This document shows, in pieces, positions 10,034-18,846 of a DNA stretch of 22,500 nucleotides. A model generated the notes under the pieces. It had not been told where the DNA came from. It ran no database searches and saw only the letters and a program-made list of their open reading frames with translations. The first letter of the stretch is position 1. Every line of letters begins with the position of its first letter. A program made the position numbers and the translations under genes. This DNA is from Penaeus vannamei (Eukaryota > Arthropoda > Malacostraca > Decapoda > Penaeidae), in NCBI RefSeq assembly GCF_042767895.1, contig NC_091551.1:4003052-4025551 (forward strand), written 5' to 3'.

Positions 10034-10085
10034 AGAGAAGACAGAAAAGAAAAAGAAAGAGAGAGAAAAAGAAAAAAAAGAGCTC
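9694..10085. repeat. GA/GATA compound microsatellite
   Basis: (GA)n runs (for example about 9804-9837 and 9992-10038) alternating with GATAGATAGA units. Confidence 0.95.
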
Positions 10086-10223
10086 GAGATGTAGGATCGA
10101 GATCTAACCTGAAGATAGAAGAAAAAGGACGAAAAAAAAGAGAAATTTCAAATCTCGTTGATGATAGATTATGAGTATTTGCATATTGATTTATATGTTT
10201 GTTTTTTGTTTGTTTGTTGGTAT

Positions 10224-10226
<3 letters not shown>

Positions 10227-10285
<59 letters not shown>
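10227..10285. repeat. (TG)29 microsatellite
   Basis: Uninterrupted TG run. Confidence 0.97.
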
Positions 10286-10288
<3 letters not shown>

Positions 10289-10586
10289 GTGTATATTATT
10301 ATTGTGTGCATTTTGATACATGTATGTGTATTTACTGCGCTTATGCCTAAAAATGACATAAACTTCAATATTCACTGTGCTAATCACAAATGGAACACAA
10401 ACAAATGTGATAAAACAAAATGTTTCATCTAAACAGGCAACATCTTATCCCCATTGTTTTTGTCTGTTTGTTTTCTCTCGGACAATAATATCCCCCCCGC
10501 ATCTACCCCCCCCCCCCCCAAGGAAAATTCGTTCAGTGGGACAGTAGATTCTCAATTCTGCACGTGTCAGTAGAACAGTGTTGTCA
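10286..10586. other. Unique spacer with C-run and E-box
   Basis: AT-rich DNA, then a C14-like run near 10507-10520, then CACGTG at 10561-10566. No exon found. Confidence 0.45.
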
Positions 10587-11131
10587 GGAAGGAAGAGGGA
10601 GAGGGAGAGGGAGAGGGAGAGGAAGGAGGGAGAGGGAGAGAGGAGAAGGAGAGGGAAGGGGAAAGGGGAGAGGAGGAAGGGAAGGAGGAGGAGGGAGGAA
10701 AGGAGGGAGGGAAGGCGGAAAGGAGGAAGGAAAGGACAGGGAAAGGAAGGGAAGAGGAAGAGGAGAGAGAAGGAAAGGAAGGAAGGAGGAAGGGGAGGGA
10801 GAGAGAGAGAGAGGAGGGGAGAGGAGGAGAGGAAGGGAGAGGGAGAGGAAGAGGAGAGAGAGGAGAGAGGAGGAAGGAGAAGAGGAGAGGGAGGAAGGAG
10901 AGGGAGAGGGAGGGAGGAAGGAAGAAGGAGAGGGAGGGAGAGGAAGAGGAAGGAAGGAGAAGGAAGAGGGAGAGGGAAGGGAGAGGAGGAGGAGAGGGAG
11001 GGAGGAGGGAGGAGAGGGAGGGAGAGAGAGGAGAGCAGGAGACCAGAAGACAGAGACAGAGACAAGACAGAGACAGAGACAGACAGGATAGACCAGAGAC
11101 AGAGACAGGAGAAGAGAGACAGAGATGAGAC

Positions 11132-11162
<31 letters not shown>

Positions 11163-11500
11163 CAGAGAGAGAGAGAGGAGGAGAGGGAGAGAAGAAAAAA
11201 GGAGAGAAGATAAAAGGAGGAAAGGAGAGGGAAAAAAGGGAGAGGGAGGAGTGGGATTGAGGAGGAAGGAGAGCTGATACTCAGAAGGCAGCAAATAGGA
11301 TATGGTGGAGGACAAAGAAGAACGAGAAGAGGAGAAGGAAAGAAAAGGAGAAGGAGAAGGAGAAGGAGGAGAAGAAGGAGAAGGTGGAGATGGAAGACAA
11401 TGATGAAGTGTGATAAAGAGTGAGGGAGGGGTTATGGGGAAGGAATAGGAGGGGGGAGGGGAAGGTGGAGGTGGTAGGGGGTGGTACAGAAGGAGGGAAA
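10587..11500. repeat. Very long G/A purine tract
   Basis: About 900 bp of G/A on +, with only rare C/T until a (GACA)n part near 11050-11130. Units are GGGAGA, GGAGGAAG and GAGAGA. The long minus-strand frame is a Ser/Pro/Leu repeat translation. Confidence 0.95.
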
Positions 11501-11885
11501 GGTCATTAAAACGCGGTAAAACACGACCTTCACGGCTACAGAAAGGAAGGCGGAATAAAAGGTAGGGGGGACTCAAAAAAAAAAAGCAAAATACGCAAAA
11601 AAAGAAAACGGGAAATATGACATTCGAGTGTGAATGGGATTGTGAATTCGATGCTAAGATTTCAATTATTATTTTTTCTCTATTTACAATTCTTTATGTA
11701 TTTATTCATTCATTTATTTATCTATTTTTTCTTGTTGAATGGGGAAGTTTGATGTTTGTTATCTTTCGCTGGTAGAGTTAAGAACGAAAAGTGAAGTTAG
11801 TGAATGTACTAGGAATTTGTTGGAGAATAAAAAAACAAAAAAACAAAACAAAGGTAACTTTGAATTAGATAACGTTGAATCTTGG
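11501..11885. other. Unique DNA, no gene seen
   Basis: Ordinary-complexity AT-rich DNA. A short frame from 11739 is open but not protein-like in a family sense. Confidence 0.45.
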
Positions 11886-11931
11886 CACACACACACTTAC
11901 GTATACACCCACATTAACACACGCACGAGCA

Positions 11932-11976
<45 letters not shown>
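11886..11976. repeat. (CA)n microsatellite
   Basis: CA run with interruptions at its 5' side. Confidence 0.95.
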
Positions 11977-11977
<1 letters not shown>

Positions 11978-11996
11978 TTTTTGAAAAAAAATAGAA

Positions 11997-12004
11997 AAAG
12001 GAGA

Positions 12005-12061
<57 letters not shown>

Positions 12062-12237
12062 AAGAAAGAAGAAAGAGAAAGAGAAAGAGAGAGAGAATAG
12101 AGAAAGAAAAAGAAAGGGATAAAAAAAGAAAAAGAAAGAAAGAAAAACAGAAAGAGAAAAAAACAAACAAAGAAACAAGAAGAAGACAAAAAGAAGAAGA
12201 AAAACAGAAGAAAGAAACAAAGAAAAAGAAAGAATAG
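11997..12237. repeat. (GA)n then GAAA/AAGA-rich tract
   Basis: Uninterrupted GA at about 12007-12059, then A-rich purine DNA. Confidence 0.95.
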
Positions 12238-12255
12238 AGTTGGCATTCAATCAGC

Positions 12256-12459
12256 ATGGATCAACGTCGCAAAAACAGAATCGACTTGAGTTCGCCATCT
12301 TTTCTGTCAACACTTATTCAAGAGCTTGACTGGCATTGTTTTGTTTTTTTGTTGTTGTTGTTTTTGTTGGTAACAGTGGTGGAGGTTTTGTTGTTCATTT
12401 TGATTGAATTATTTATTTGTTTATTATTATTTGTTTTTATTATAAAGGGGTGTAGTTAA
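12256..12459 (+). other. Unrecognised short open frame
   Basis: ATG 12256 opens MDQRRKNRIDLSSPSFLSTL then IQELDWHC, about 28 codons of ordinary composition, followed by a TTG/TTT-rich low-complexity part to TAG 12457-12459. No family recognised. The antisense strand has AAGATGGCG, a YY1/Pho-like motif, at about 12294-12302. It may be a chance frame. Confidence 0.2.
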
Positions 12460-12873
12460 AATGGGGAGGAGGAGGGGGAAGGGAGGGTGGGAGGAGGGGA
12501 TAGAGGGGGAGGAGGAGGAGGGAAGAGAAGGAAGAGGAAGGAAGGAGAACGAGGGAGGAAAGAGGAGGAGGAACGAGGAGAAGAAAGAAAGGAAGAAGAA
12601 GAAAAATGGAAGATAGGAGAGAAAAGAAGGAGAAAGAAAAAGGGAAAGAAAAGAGGAAGAAGGATAAAAAGTAAAAAAGAAAAAGACGAAGAATACGAAG
12701 AAAGGAGATGACAGAACGAGGAAGAAGAAGAAAAAGTGGAAAAGGAAAGAGAGGAGAAAATTAAATGAGTGAGGAAAGAGAGAGGAAGAGGAAGGAGAAA
12801 CACTAAAGAAAATAAGAGAAGCGAGGAAACAAGAGGGGTGTTGGGGGAGGGGGGAGGGGGAGGGGGGGAGGGT
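12460..12873. repeat. GGA/GAA purine tract
   Basis: About 410 bp of G/A-rich + strand, ending in G-runs near 12840-12870. Confidence 0.9.
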
Positions 12874-12965
12874 AGCTTAGTCATGTGGTTTGAAATATTT
12901 CAGTTTTTTTTTTCTCCTCTGATCCTTAACTAAGATAGAAAAGCTAAAACAAATGCTGGGAATGA

Positions 12966-13105
<140 letters not shown>

Positions 13106-13219
13106 TTGTCAGTTTGTATGTGTCTTTTTGTGTTGTACATGTCTCTATATACGTTTGTTAATCCGTGCACACATATATATATTTCCTATATTTACAGACA
13201 TGTAAATTTAAACAAATAC

Positions 13220-13349
13220 CCCTCTCCCTTCCCCCCAAAAAAAACAACAACAACAACAACAACAGAAACTAAAGCCAAAAACAAAGCCCTCTCCCTTCCC
13301 CCCAAAACAACAACAACAACAACATAAACAAAAGCCAAAAAAACAAAGA
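13220..13349. repeat. Two-copy 67 bp duplication
   Basis: CCCTCTCCCTTCCCCCCAAA then (AAC)n then AAAGCCAAAAACAAAG, starting at 13220 and again at 13287. Confidence 0.85.
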
Positions 13350-13469
13350 AAATTATAGTCTTCCTTCACAGCAAGAATTCCTTTGCAAATGAACGTATAT
13401 TTTGTGACGTAGATTGCAAGGTCAAGGAAGGTGTTGCTCAGCGTGGGTTCGACTAAGTGCAATGGGCTT

Positions 13470-13850
13470 GCTTTTCTTGCTTTTCTTTCATTTTTTCTTT
13501 CATTTTTCTTTTCTTTTCTTTCAATTTTCTTTTCTTTTCTTTCAGTTTTCTTTCATCTTTTCATTTTTCTTTGTTTTTCATTCTTTTGATCATTTCTCTT
13601 CATTTTCTCTACTTGGTCTTGCATTTTTTTTTCTTTTTTTTCTATTCTTTCGTTTTTCTTAGATGTTTCTCTTTCATTTTTCTTTGCTTTTCATTGCTTT
13701 TTTGTTTGTTTTTCATTCTTTTCATAATTTCTCTTCATTTCCTCTTCTTGATCTTGCATTGTTTTCCTTTTTTTCTATTCTTTCGTTGTCCTTAGTTTTT
13801 TTCTTTCTCTTCTCTTAATTATCTGTTCTTTATCTTTCATCTTCCTTCTT
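13470..13850. repeat. TTTC-rich tract containing a ~135 bp duplication
   Basis: CTTTTCATTTTTCTTT units. A longer unit, CATTCTTTT...CTTGCATT...TCTATTCTTTCGTT...CTTAG, occurs at 13579-13663 and 13714-13796. Confidence 0.8.
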
Positions 13851-13877
13851 TTATTTTGAGTTATATTCTTTAGGTTT

Positions 13878-14030
13878 ATAATTACGATGACGATAATGAT
13901 GATAATGATAATAATAATGATAATAATTTTTGAAAAAATAGTAATAATAATGATAATAGTAATGATGATAATAATAATGATGATAATAATAATAATAATA
14001 ACAACAATAATAATGATAATTAGTAACGAA
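13878..14030. repeat. GAT/AAT trinucleotide block
   Basis: GATAATGATGATAATAATAA units. Confidence 0.9.
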
Positions 14031-14046
14031 TAACAGTACCAATAAC

Positions 14047-14130
14047 AACAAAAATATAATCAATAATAACACTAACTTCTAATAATTTCTAATTTCTAAT
14101 CAATAATAACAAAAATATAATCAATAACAA
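14047..14130. repeat. 61 bp-spaced direct repeat before the DIPP acceptor
   Basis: AACAAAAATATAATCAATAA at 14047 and at 14108, each followed within about 10 bp by CTAAC or CTAAT, branch-point-like sequences. The CT-rich acceptor follows at 14140-14161. Confidence 0.6.
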
Positions 14131-14161
14131 AACTAATTTCTCTCTCCCTCTCTCTCTGCAG

Positions 14162-14319
14162 GTGTTGCTCGTGTCAAGCAAGAAGGACCTCTGCTCGTGG
14201 CTGGTTCCTGGAGGAGGAGTGGAAGAAGGGGAGGAGCCAAAGCTAGAGCGCAAATCAGAAGAGGCGCTGGAAGGCAGGCGTCAAAAGGGCATTAATCTGT
14301 AGAGTGTGACGTGTTTGAG
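14162..14319 (+). CDS. NUDT3: DIPP (NUDT3/Aps-like) exon with Nudix loop; frame disrupted
   Basis: Internal exon of a diphosphoinositol polyphosphate phosphohydrolase. Known family role: removing the beta-phosphate from inositol pyrophosphates (IP7, IP8) and cleaving diadenosine polyphosphates; NUDT3 is also reported to decap mRNA. Seen here: a CT-rich acceptor ending CTGCAG, then VLLVSSKKDLCSWLVPGGGV EEGEEPKL in phase 0 (14162-14245). This matches the family's VLLVSS...W-VPGGG-E-EEEP start of the Nudix domain, including the first G and E of GX5EX7REUXEEXGU. Beyond 14246 the frame fails. EALE is still in the first frame, AGVK-ALICRV is in another (14274-14306), DVFE in the third (14308-14319). 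The first frame stops at TAG 14300-14302. The donor GAG|GTAGGT is strong. The exon is 158 nt; human NUDT3, as I recall it, has 52 codons (156 nt) over this stretch, so the net excess is 2 nt. Family call is firm; whether the exon works is open. Confidence 0.82.
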
Positions 14320-14377
14320 GTAGGTCTCGGTGTTTGGGAGGGGTGATTGTAGTTATGGGTGTACTTATGTATGTACG

Positions 14378-14428
14378 TATACTTATACTTATACTTATAC
14401 TTACACTTATACTTATACTTATACTTAT
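14378..14428. repeat. (ACTTAT)n hexanucleotide
   Basis: Tandem ACTTAT units with one ACTTAC variant, just inside the DIPP intron. Confidence 0.85.
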
Positions 14429-14733
14429 ACATACATATATAATATACATACAATACAGCCACATACCATACAGCCACAACCATGTATGCATAGATATGGA
14501 TATAGATAAGTCGACAGTTATAAGAGTGTGTGTACCTTATCTGTCCACACACTTATATATCTACATATCTGTTCTGCATGCATCATACATATATACATAT
14601 GTGTGACACCTACATTAACATTTTACAGACCACTTTATTGTCTACAGTCCCCTCTGAACGAATAGCAACAGTACCCTTAGTCGTGTGTTTTATGCCGCGC
14701 TGTTCCGTGATGTTTCACTCTGAGGGATGTTTT
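14429..14733. other. Intronic DNA, ordinary complexity
   Basis: TA- and CATA-rich DNA with no exon that fits DIPP. Short open frames here have no splice sites or protein-like composition. Confidence 0.5.
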
Positions 14734-15347
14734 CATCGGTTTTATGGATTTTATTTCGGTTCCTTAAATAATAATGATTAAATAATGAAATAAATGGAAG
14801 GGTATTATTTAATTATTATATTTAATAAATAAATTAAAGTTGTTAAATAATCTTTCTCATTTTATTGTTGTTTGTTGTTTTATCGGTTTATGGATTTTTT
14901 ATTTCGGTTCCTTTATATATATATACATATATTTTTTTTGTTGTTGTTGTTATATGATCTTTCTCATTTTGTTGCTTGTTTGTTTCATCGGTTTTATGGA
15001 TTTTATTTCGGTTCCTTTATATATATATATATATTTTTTGTTGTTGTTAAATAATCTTTCTAATTTTGTTGCTTGTTGTTTCATCGGTTTTATGGATTTT
15101 ATTTCGCGGTTCCTTTATATATATTTTTTTTTGTTGTTGTTAAATAATCTTTCTCATTTTGTTGTTGTTTGTTGTTTCATCGGTTTTATGGATTTTCATT
15201 TCGGTTCCTTTTATATATATTTTTTTTGTTGTTGTTGTTAGATAATCTTTCTCATTTTGTTGTTGTTTGTTGTTTCATCGGTTTTATGGATTTTATTTTT
15301 GTTGTTAAATAATGTTTCTCATTTTTTGGTTTGTTGTTGTTTTGTAA
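14734..15347. repeat. Six-copy 96-105 bp minisatellite in DIPP intron
   Basis: Copies of CATCGGTTTTATGGATTTTA followed by TTTCGGTTCCTT start at 14734, 14881, 14986, 15082, 15178 and 15276. Each is followed by a short TATATA run, TTTTTTGTTGTTGTT, then AATCTTTCTCATTTTGTTG. Spacing is 147, 105, 96, 96 and 98 bp. The first spacer is diverged (AAATAATAATG) and the last copy lacks the CGGTTCC part. The open frames over this stretch only translate the repeat. Confidence 0.9.
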
Positions 15348-15540
15348 ATGATAATGAGGATAATAGGCATAACGATTATGATGATGGAGAAGGCAGTACT
15401 TGTCATGGTGATAATGATGATGATGATGACGATGGGGTGATAATAGTGGTTGTAGCAACTAGATTTTTTTTCTATAAATAAAAGGTTAATGATTTATTGA
15501 ATGAATGAATATATGAAATATTAAAACCGATTTGGCCAAA

Positions 15541-15542
<2 letters not shown>
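15348..15542. repeat. GAT-rich block and AT-rich spacer
   Basis: Imperfect GATAAT/GATGATGAT units (about 15348-15450), then AT-rich unique DNA up to the TA array. Confidence 0.6.

Positions 15543-15596
<54 letters not shown>
15543..15596. repeat. (AT)27 microsatellite
   Basis: Uninterrupted AT dinucleotide run inside the DIPP intron. Confidence 0.95.
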
Positions 15597-15600
<4 letters not shown>

Positions 15601-15633
15601 GTATGTATATGTAGGTATATACATATATATGAT

Positions 15634-15740
15634 TTTTATTGTCATTATTGCTGTTGCTGTTATTATTGTTGTTATTATCATCATTATCATCATTATTATT
15701 ACTACTAATTTGTTATTATCATCATTATCATTATAATAAC
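15634..15740. repeat. (ATT/ATC)n trinucleotide block
   Basis: Interrupted TTATTGTCATTATT-type trinucleotide repeat. Confidence 0.8.
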
Positions 15741-16075
15741 AAACACACTCACAACAAAGGCACAAAAAAACAAAAACAAAAAACAGACAAAAAGTTAGAT
15801 CCACCCTCCACTACCTTAACACCCACACCCCATAACCCTCACAACAATTAGGGTTGGAGAGACATCCTCTCCGGCCCCCTCCCCCCTCACCTGGTCTGAG
15901 TCTCTGTCCCTACCACACACCATGTGATTCAGTCCATAGGTTATTCTCTTGTCTTTGCTTCATTTCAGATCTTCAAGGATGTCCATTTTTTTTTTTCTCT
16001 TAATTCCTCCTCCAAAACATTAATATGAAGGGGGGGAAGGCAGGTAACATCTTCTTGGGTGGAATTTTCAGGGTG
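15741..16075. other. Intronic DNA, ordinary complexity
   Basis: CA-rich, then mixed sequence. It contains an acceptor-like CTTTGCTTCATTTCAG ending near 15968, but the following sequence shows no protein-like frame and runs into T-homopolymer. No exon is called. Confidence 0.45.
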
Positions 16076-16077
16076 GG

Positions 16078-16450
16078 GTGGGTGAGAAGGTGGAAGAAGA
16101 GGAGGGAAGAGGGAAAAGATCAGAATCTTGAAGAGACAGGTGAGGGAAAGATTAAAGGAAGAGGATGGAAGTAGTAGGAACAGGGGGAAGGAGGAAGGGA
16201 AAGAAAGAAGGAGAAGAGAGGAGGGCGAGGAGGAGGAGGAGGAGGGAGATGGATAATTAAGTGGGGAGGGAAGAGGAAGGGAGGAGGAAGGAAGGAGTGG
16301 ATATTTGGAGATGGAAGAAGAGGAGGAAGGAAGGAAGGAGGAAGGGAGGAAGGAGGAGAAAGAAATGGATGATGGGGTGGAGAAGGAAATATGGAGAATA
16401 GACTCAGAAGATGAATGGGAGGACAGGAGGAGAGAATATAGGAAATCAAT
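16078..16450. repeat. G/A-rich purine tract
   Basis: GGAAGGAGGAAG-type purine-rich DNA on + with rare pyrimidines. Confidence 0.8.
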
Positions 16451-16467
16451 TATATCAGCACAAATAG

Positions 16468-16471
<4 letters not shown>

Positions 16472-16508
<37 letters not shown>

Positions 16509-16670
16509 GAGAGGAGGAGAGAGGAGAGAGAGAGAGAGAGAGAGAAGAAAAAAACAGACAGACAGACAGAACGAGAAAGAGAGAGAGAGAGAGAACGAGA
16601 AAGAGAAAGTCAGATAGATATATAGATAGATAGATAGATAAACAGATAGAGAGAGAGTGTGAGAGAGAGA
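16472..16670. repeat. GA microsatellite with GACA and GATA units
   Basis: GA runs interrupted by GGAGAGGAG, a (CAGA)n stretch at about 16554-16570 and (GATA)n at about 16612-16645. Confidence 0.9.
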
Positions 16671-16923
16671 AGCCACAATCACATCATACAGCTTTCCAAA
16701 AGGTGAATCTGATAAAGAACCCCACCTTTCAGCCAGGTATAACCATTTTTTTTCTTTCGTCAGTACCAACCTGTATTCCAAAATAGCAAATAACAAGTGT
16801 TTACGATATGTTGTATATTATCAATGATTGAAGAAAGGATAATGAAAAAAAAACGGAGGAGAATTATACATTGGATAATAATATATATCCAAGGTCATAC
16901 ATACCTTTATAGGATTACTGTAA

Positions 16924-16928
<5 letters not shown>

Positions 16929-16999
<71 letters not shown>

Positions 17000-17007
17000 A
17001 GAGAGAG
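16929..17007. repeat. (GA)n microsatellite with G9 interruption
   Basis: About 31 GA units, then nine G, then GAGAGAGAG. Confidence 0.95.
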
Positions 17008-17160
17008 TTTGTTAATTTATTTTCTTATTTTTAGTTTATGTTTATCAATTTTTTTTTCATTTATGTTTATTAAGATATTTGTTTATTAATCCATTCGTTT
17101 ACCCATTTATGACTTTATTCATCTATTTCTTTATCAAGTTATTTATTCATTCATATATTC

Positions 17161-17230
17161 GTCTGCCTTTGGTATAGTGATAAGCAAGAATTCTTCGTAA
17201 TATTCTAGTCCACGACCTCGGTAGTATAGT
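17161..17230 (+). other. tRNA-like relic (possible SINE fragment)
   Basis: GGTATAGTGAT at 17171-17181 resembles a tRNA A box (TRGYNNARNNGG). TATTCTAGTCC at 17201-17211 resembles a B box (GGTTCGANTCC). CCTCGGTAGTATAGT at 17216-17230 is close to the 5' end of eukaryotic tRNA-Asp. The first unit is too short to fold as a tRNA, and no B box follows the second. A decayed tRNA-derived retroelement is the simplest reading. Confidence 0.35.
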
Positions 17231-17723
17231 AAGGGCGTGGCAGGGGTGGGGAGGGCATGTTTGGGGGGGGAGGAGCGGGAAGTAGGGGCTAGGGGAGGGA
17301 AGGTGGGGGAAGAGGCGGGGGAAGGGGAAGGGGGTGGGAAGGGGAGGGAATGGGTGAGGGAGGGAGGGGGTAATGAGTGGGAGAAGAAGGGAGGGAGGAG
17401 GAGTGAGGAGGAGGGGAGGAAATAGGAGGTGGGGGAGGAGGGTGAGGGGGGAGGAGGTGAGGAGGAGAGGAGGAAACAAATTGGTGGTGGGGGGGAGGGA
17501 GAAGGGGTGGTGAGGGTACGAAGGGGTTATTCTTCTAAGAGAGGGTGTAGGTAGGGGGGGGGAGGAGGTGGGAGATTAGGGGGGTGGTAGGTATAGGGGG
17601 AGAGAGGAGGTTAATGGTAGTAGGGAGGGGATGTTGGGGATGGGGGTATAGTGGAGGGGGGGTTAGAGAAGGTAGGTATTGTTGAACAGATGGAAGGAGG
17701 GAGGGAGGGAGGGAGGGAGGGAG
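17231..17723. repeat. G-rich purine tract
   Basis: GGGGAGGA/GGTGGGG-rich DNA on +, ending in a (GGGA)n run at about 17696-17722. Many G runs of 4 or more. Confidence 0.8.
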
Positions 17724-17904
17724 ATGGGGAGAGACTTGTCTGGGTAAAAGAAGGCGAGAGTTTTTGCCTGTCTACATATTTCTTTACTTCTATAACGATT
17801 ATACATAACTTATTAAGCTAAACAGCCATTCCACTCCCCCCCTCACTCCACTCACCCCCAGTCCTTAACCTTCCCGCCATCCACACACTACCACCACCAA
17901 CAAC

Positions 17905-18020
17905 AAGTAATGATGATAATGATGATGATAATGATAACGATAATAATAGCAATAGTGATAATAATAATGATAATGATGATGATTATGATAATAAAAGTAA
18001 TGATGAGAACAACAATGATG

Positions 18021-18056
<36 letters not shown>

Positions 18057-18112
18057 TCAACAACAACAACAACAATAACGATAATAATAACAGCAACAAT
18101 AATATTAAACAA
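17905..18112. repeat. GAT/AAT/AAC trinucleotide block
   Basis: GATAATGATGAT, then (AAT)n, then (AAC)n, ending about 20 bp before the DIPP acceptor at 18132. Confidence 0.9.
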
Positions 18113-18132
18113 CCTCCCTCCCTCTTTCACAG

Positions 18133-18226
18133 ACGAAGCACCACAGCGGCCGCAAGAAGCACCGAACCGCCGTGTTTGTGGTGGTCGTGAAGCAGATCCA
18201 CGCCCAATATCCTGAGGCTCATTTGG
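18133..18226 (+). CDS. NUDT3: DIPP exon, Nudix beta-strand region
   Basis: Clean 94-nt exon (31 codons plus 1 nt) between TTTCACAG and G|GTGAGT. It reads TKHHSGRKKHRTAVFVVVVK and continues QIHAQYPEAHL. This aligns with the family segment just after the Nudix helix (in human NUDT3, ...ENQERKHRTYVYVLIVTEV...): a basic KHRT motif, then a hydrophobic beta strand. The lysine/arginine/histidine cluster belongs to the part of DIPPs that binds polyphosphorylated substrates (family knowledge). There is no stop or frameshift. The donor is phase 1, so the last g joins gt of the next exon to give the glycine of LGRARQWF. GC content is higher than in the flanking repeats, as expected for coding sequence. 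Confidence 0.88.
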
Positions 18227-18569
18227 GTGAGTGCCAGAGAATCCTGACCGGCGGAGGGTGTAGGATATGCAGTTGAGGGAGGGTTAGGATTGAAGGGGTG
18301 GGATAGGGAGGGAGAGGGAGGTGGGTGAGGAGAGGAAGGGAGGTGGGTGAGGAGAGGGAGGAATGTGGGGTTTGGGTTTGGGGTGTGTGTGAGGGAAAAA
18401 GAGGGATGGAGAGGGAGAGGGAGAGGGAGAGAGAGAGAGAGAGGGAGAGAGGGAGAGAGGGAGAGAGAGAGAGGGAAGGAGAAAGAGAGAGAGAGAAAGA
18501 GAGAGAGAGAGCGAGGGAGAAAGAGAGAGAGAGAGAGCGAGGGAGAAGAAAGAGAGAGATGGAGGAGGG

Positions 18570-18619
<50 letters not shown>

Positions 18620-18846
18620 AAGAAAGAAAGAAAGAAAGAAAAGAAAGAAAGAAAGAAAGAGAGAAAGAAAGAAAGAAAGAGAAAGAGAGAGAGAAACATA
18701 AAGAGAAAAAAGAAAGAGAAAGAGACAAAGAAAGAGGGAGAACAATAAATACAAATAAATACAAACTGACATCAATGACGTAAAATGAAAACTCACAAAC
18801 ACCAGAACCTTTTTCCCAAAAAGCTAATTCTTCATATTATTTCCAG
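18227..18846 (+). other. Small DIPP intron (620 bp)
   Basis: Intron starting GTGAGT and ending ATTATTTCCAG, phase 1. A CTAAT branch-point-like sequence lies at 18824-18828, about 20 nt before the acceptor. Most of the intron (about 18290-18745) is a GA/GAAA-rich purine microsatellite. Confidence 0.8.
18290..18745. repeat. GA/GAAA purine microsatellite in DIPP intron
   Basis: GGGAGA, GAGAGA and AAAG tetranucleotide runs. Long open frames on both strands here are repeat translations. Confidence 0.95.

Larger units (their letters stand above)
14320..18132 (+). other. Large DIPP intron (about 3.8 kb)
   Basis: Intron between the Nudix-loop exon and the KKHRT exon. It begins GTAGGT and ends in a pyrimidine run, CCTCCCTCCCTCTTTCACAG. 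It is phase 0: FE in the upstream exon joins TKHHSGRKKHRT downstream. It carries a hexanucleotide repeat, a six-copy minisatellite, TA and AAT arrays, GA-rich tracts, a tRNA-like relic and a GATAAT/AAC block, listed separately. I found no further DIPP exon inside it. Confidence 0.75.

Noticed and set aside
9646..10368. 240-codon minus-strand frame with His-Thr and Ser-Leu runs
   Set aside because: Direct translation of GA, GATA and GT microsatellites.
10584..11576. 330-codon minus-strand open frame
   Set aside because: Ser/Pro/Leu translation of the G/A purine tract; long only because purine-strand DNA lacks stops on its complement.
13417..13424. CAAGGTCA nuclear-receptor (FTZ-F1-like) half site
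   Set aside because: An 8 bp match is expected by chance in a window this size and has no supporting context.
14840..15241. Hydrophobic frame with repeated CFIGFMDF
   Set aside because: Translation of the 98 bp minisatellite; the apparent protein repeat is the DNA repeat.
15945..15990. Acceptor-like CTTTGCTTCATTTCAG
   Set aside because: Following sequence has no protein-like frame that fits the DIPP exon order and meets a T homopolymer.
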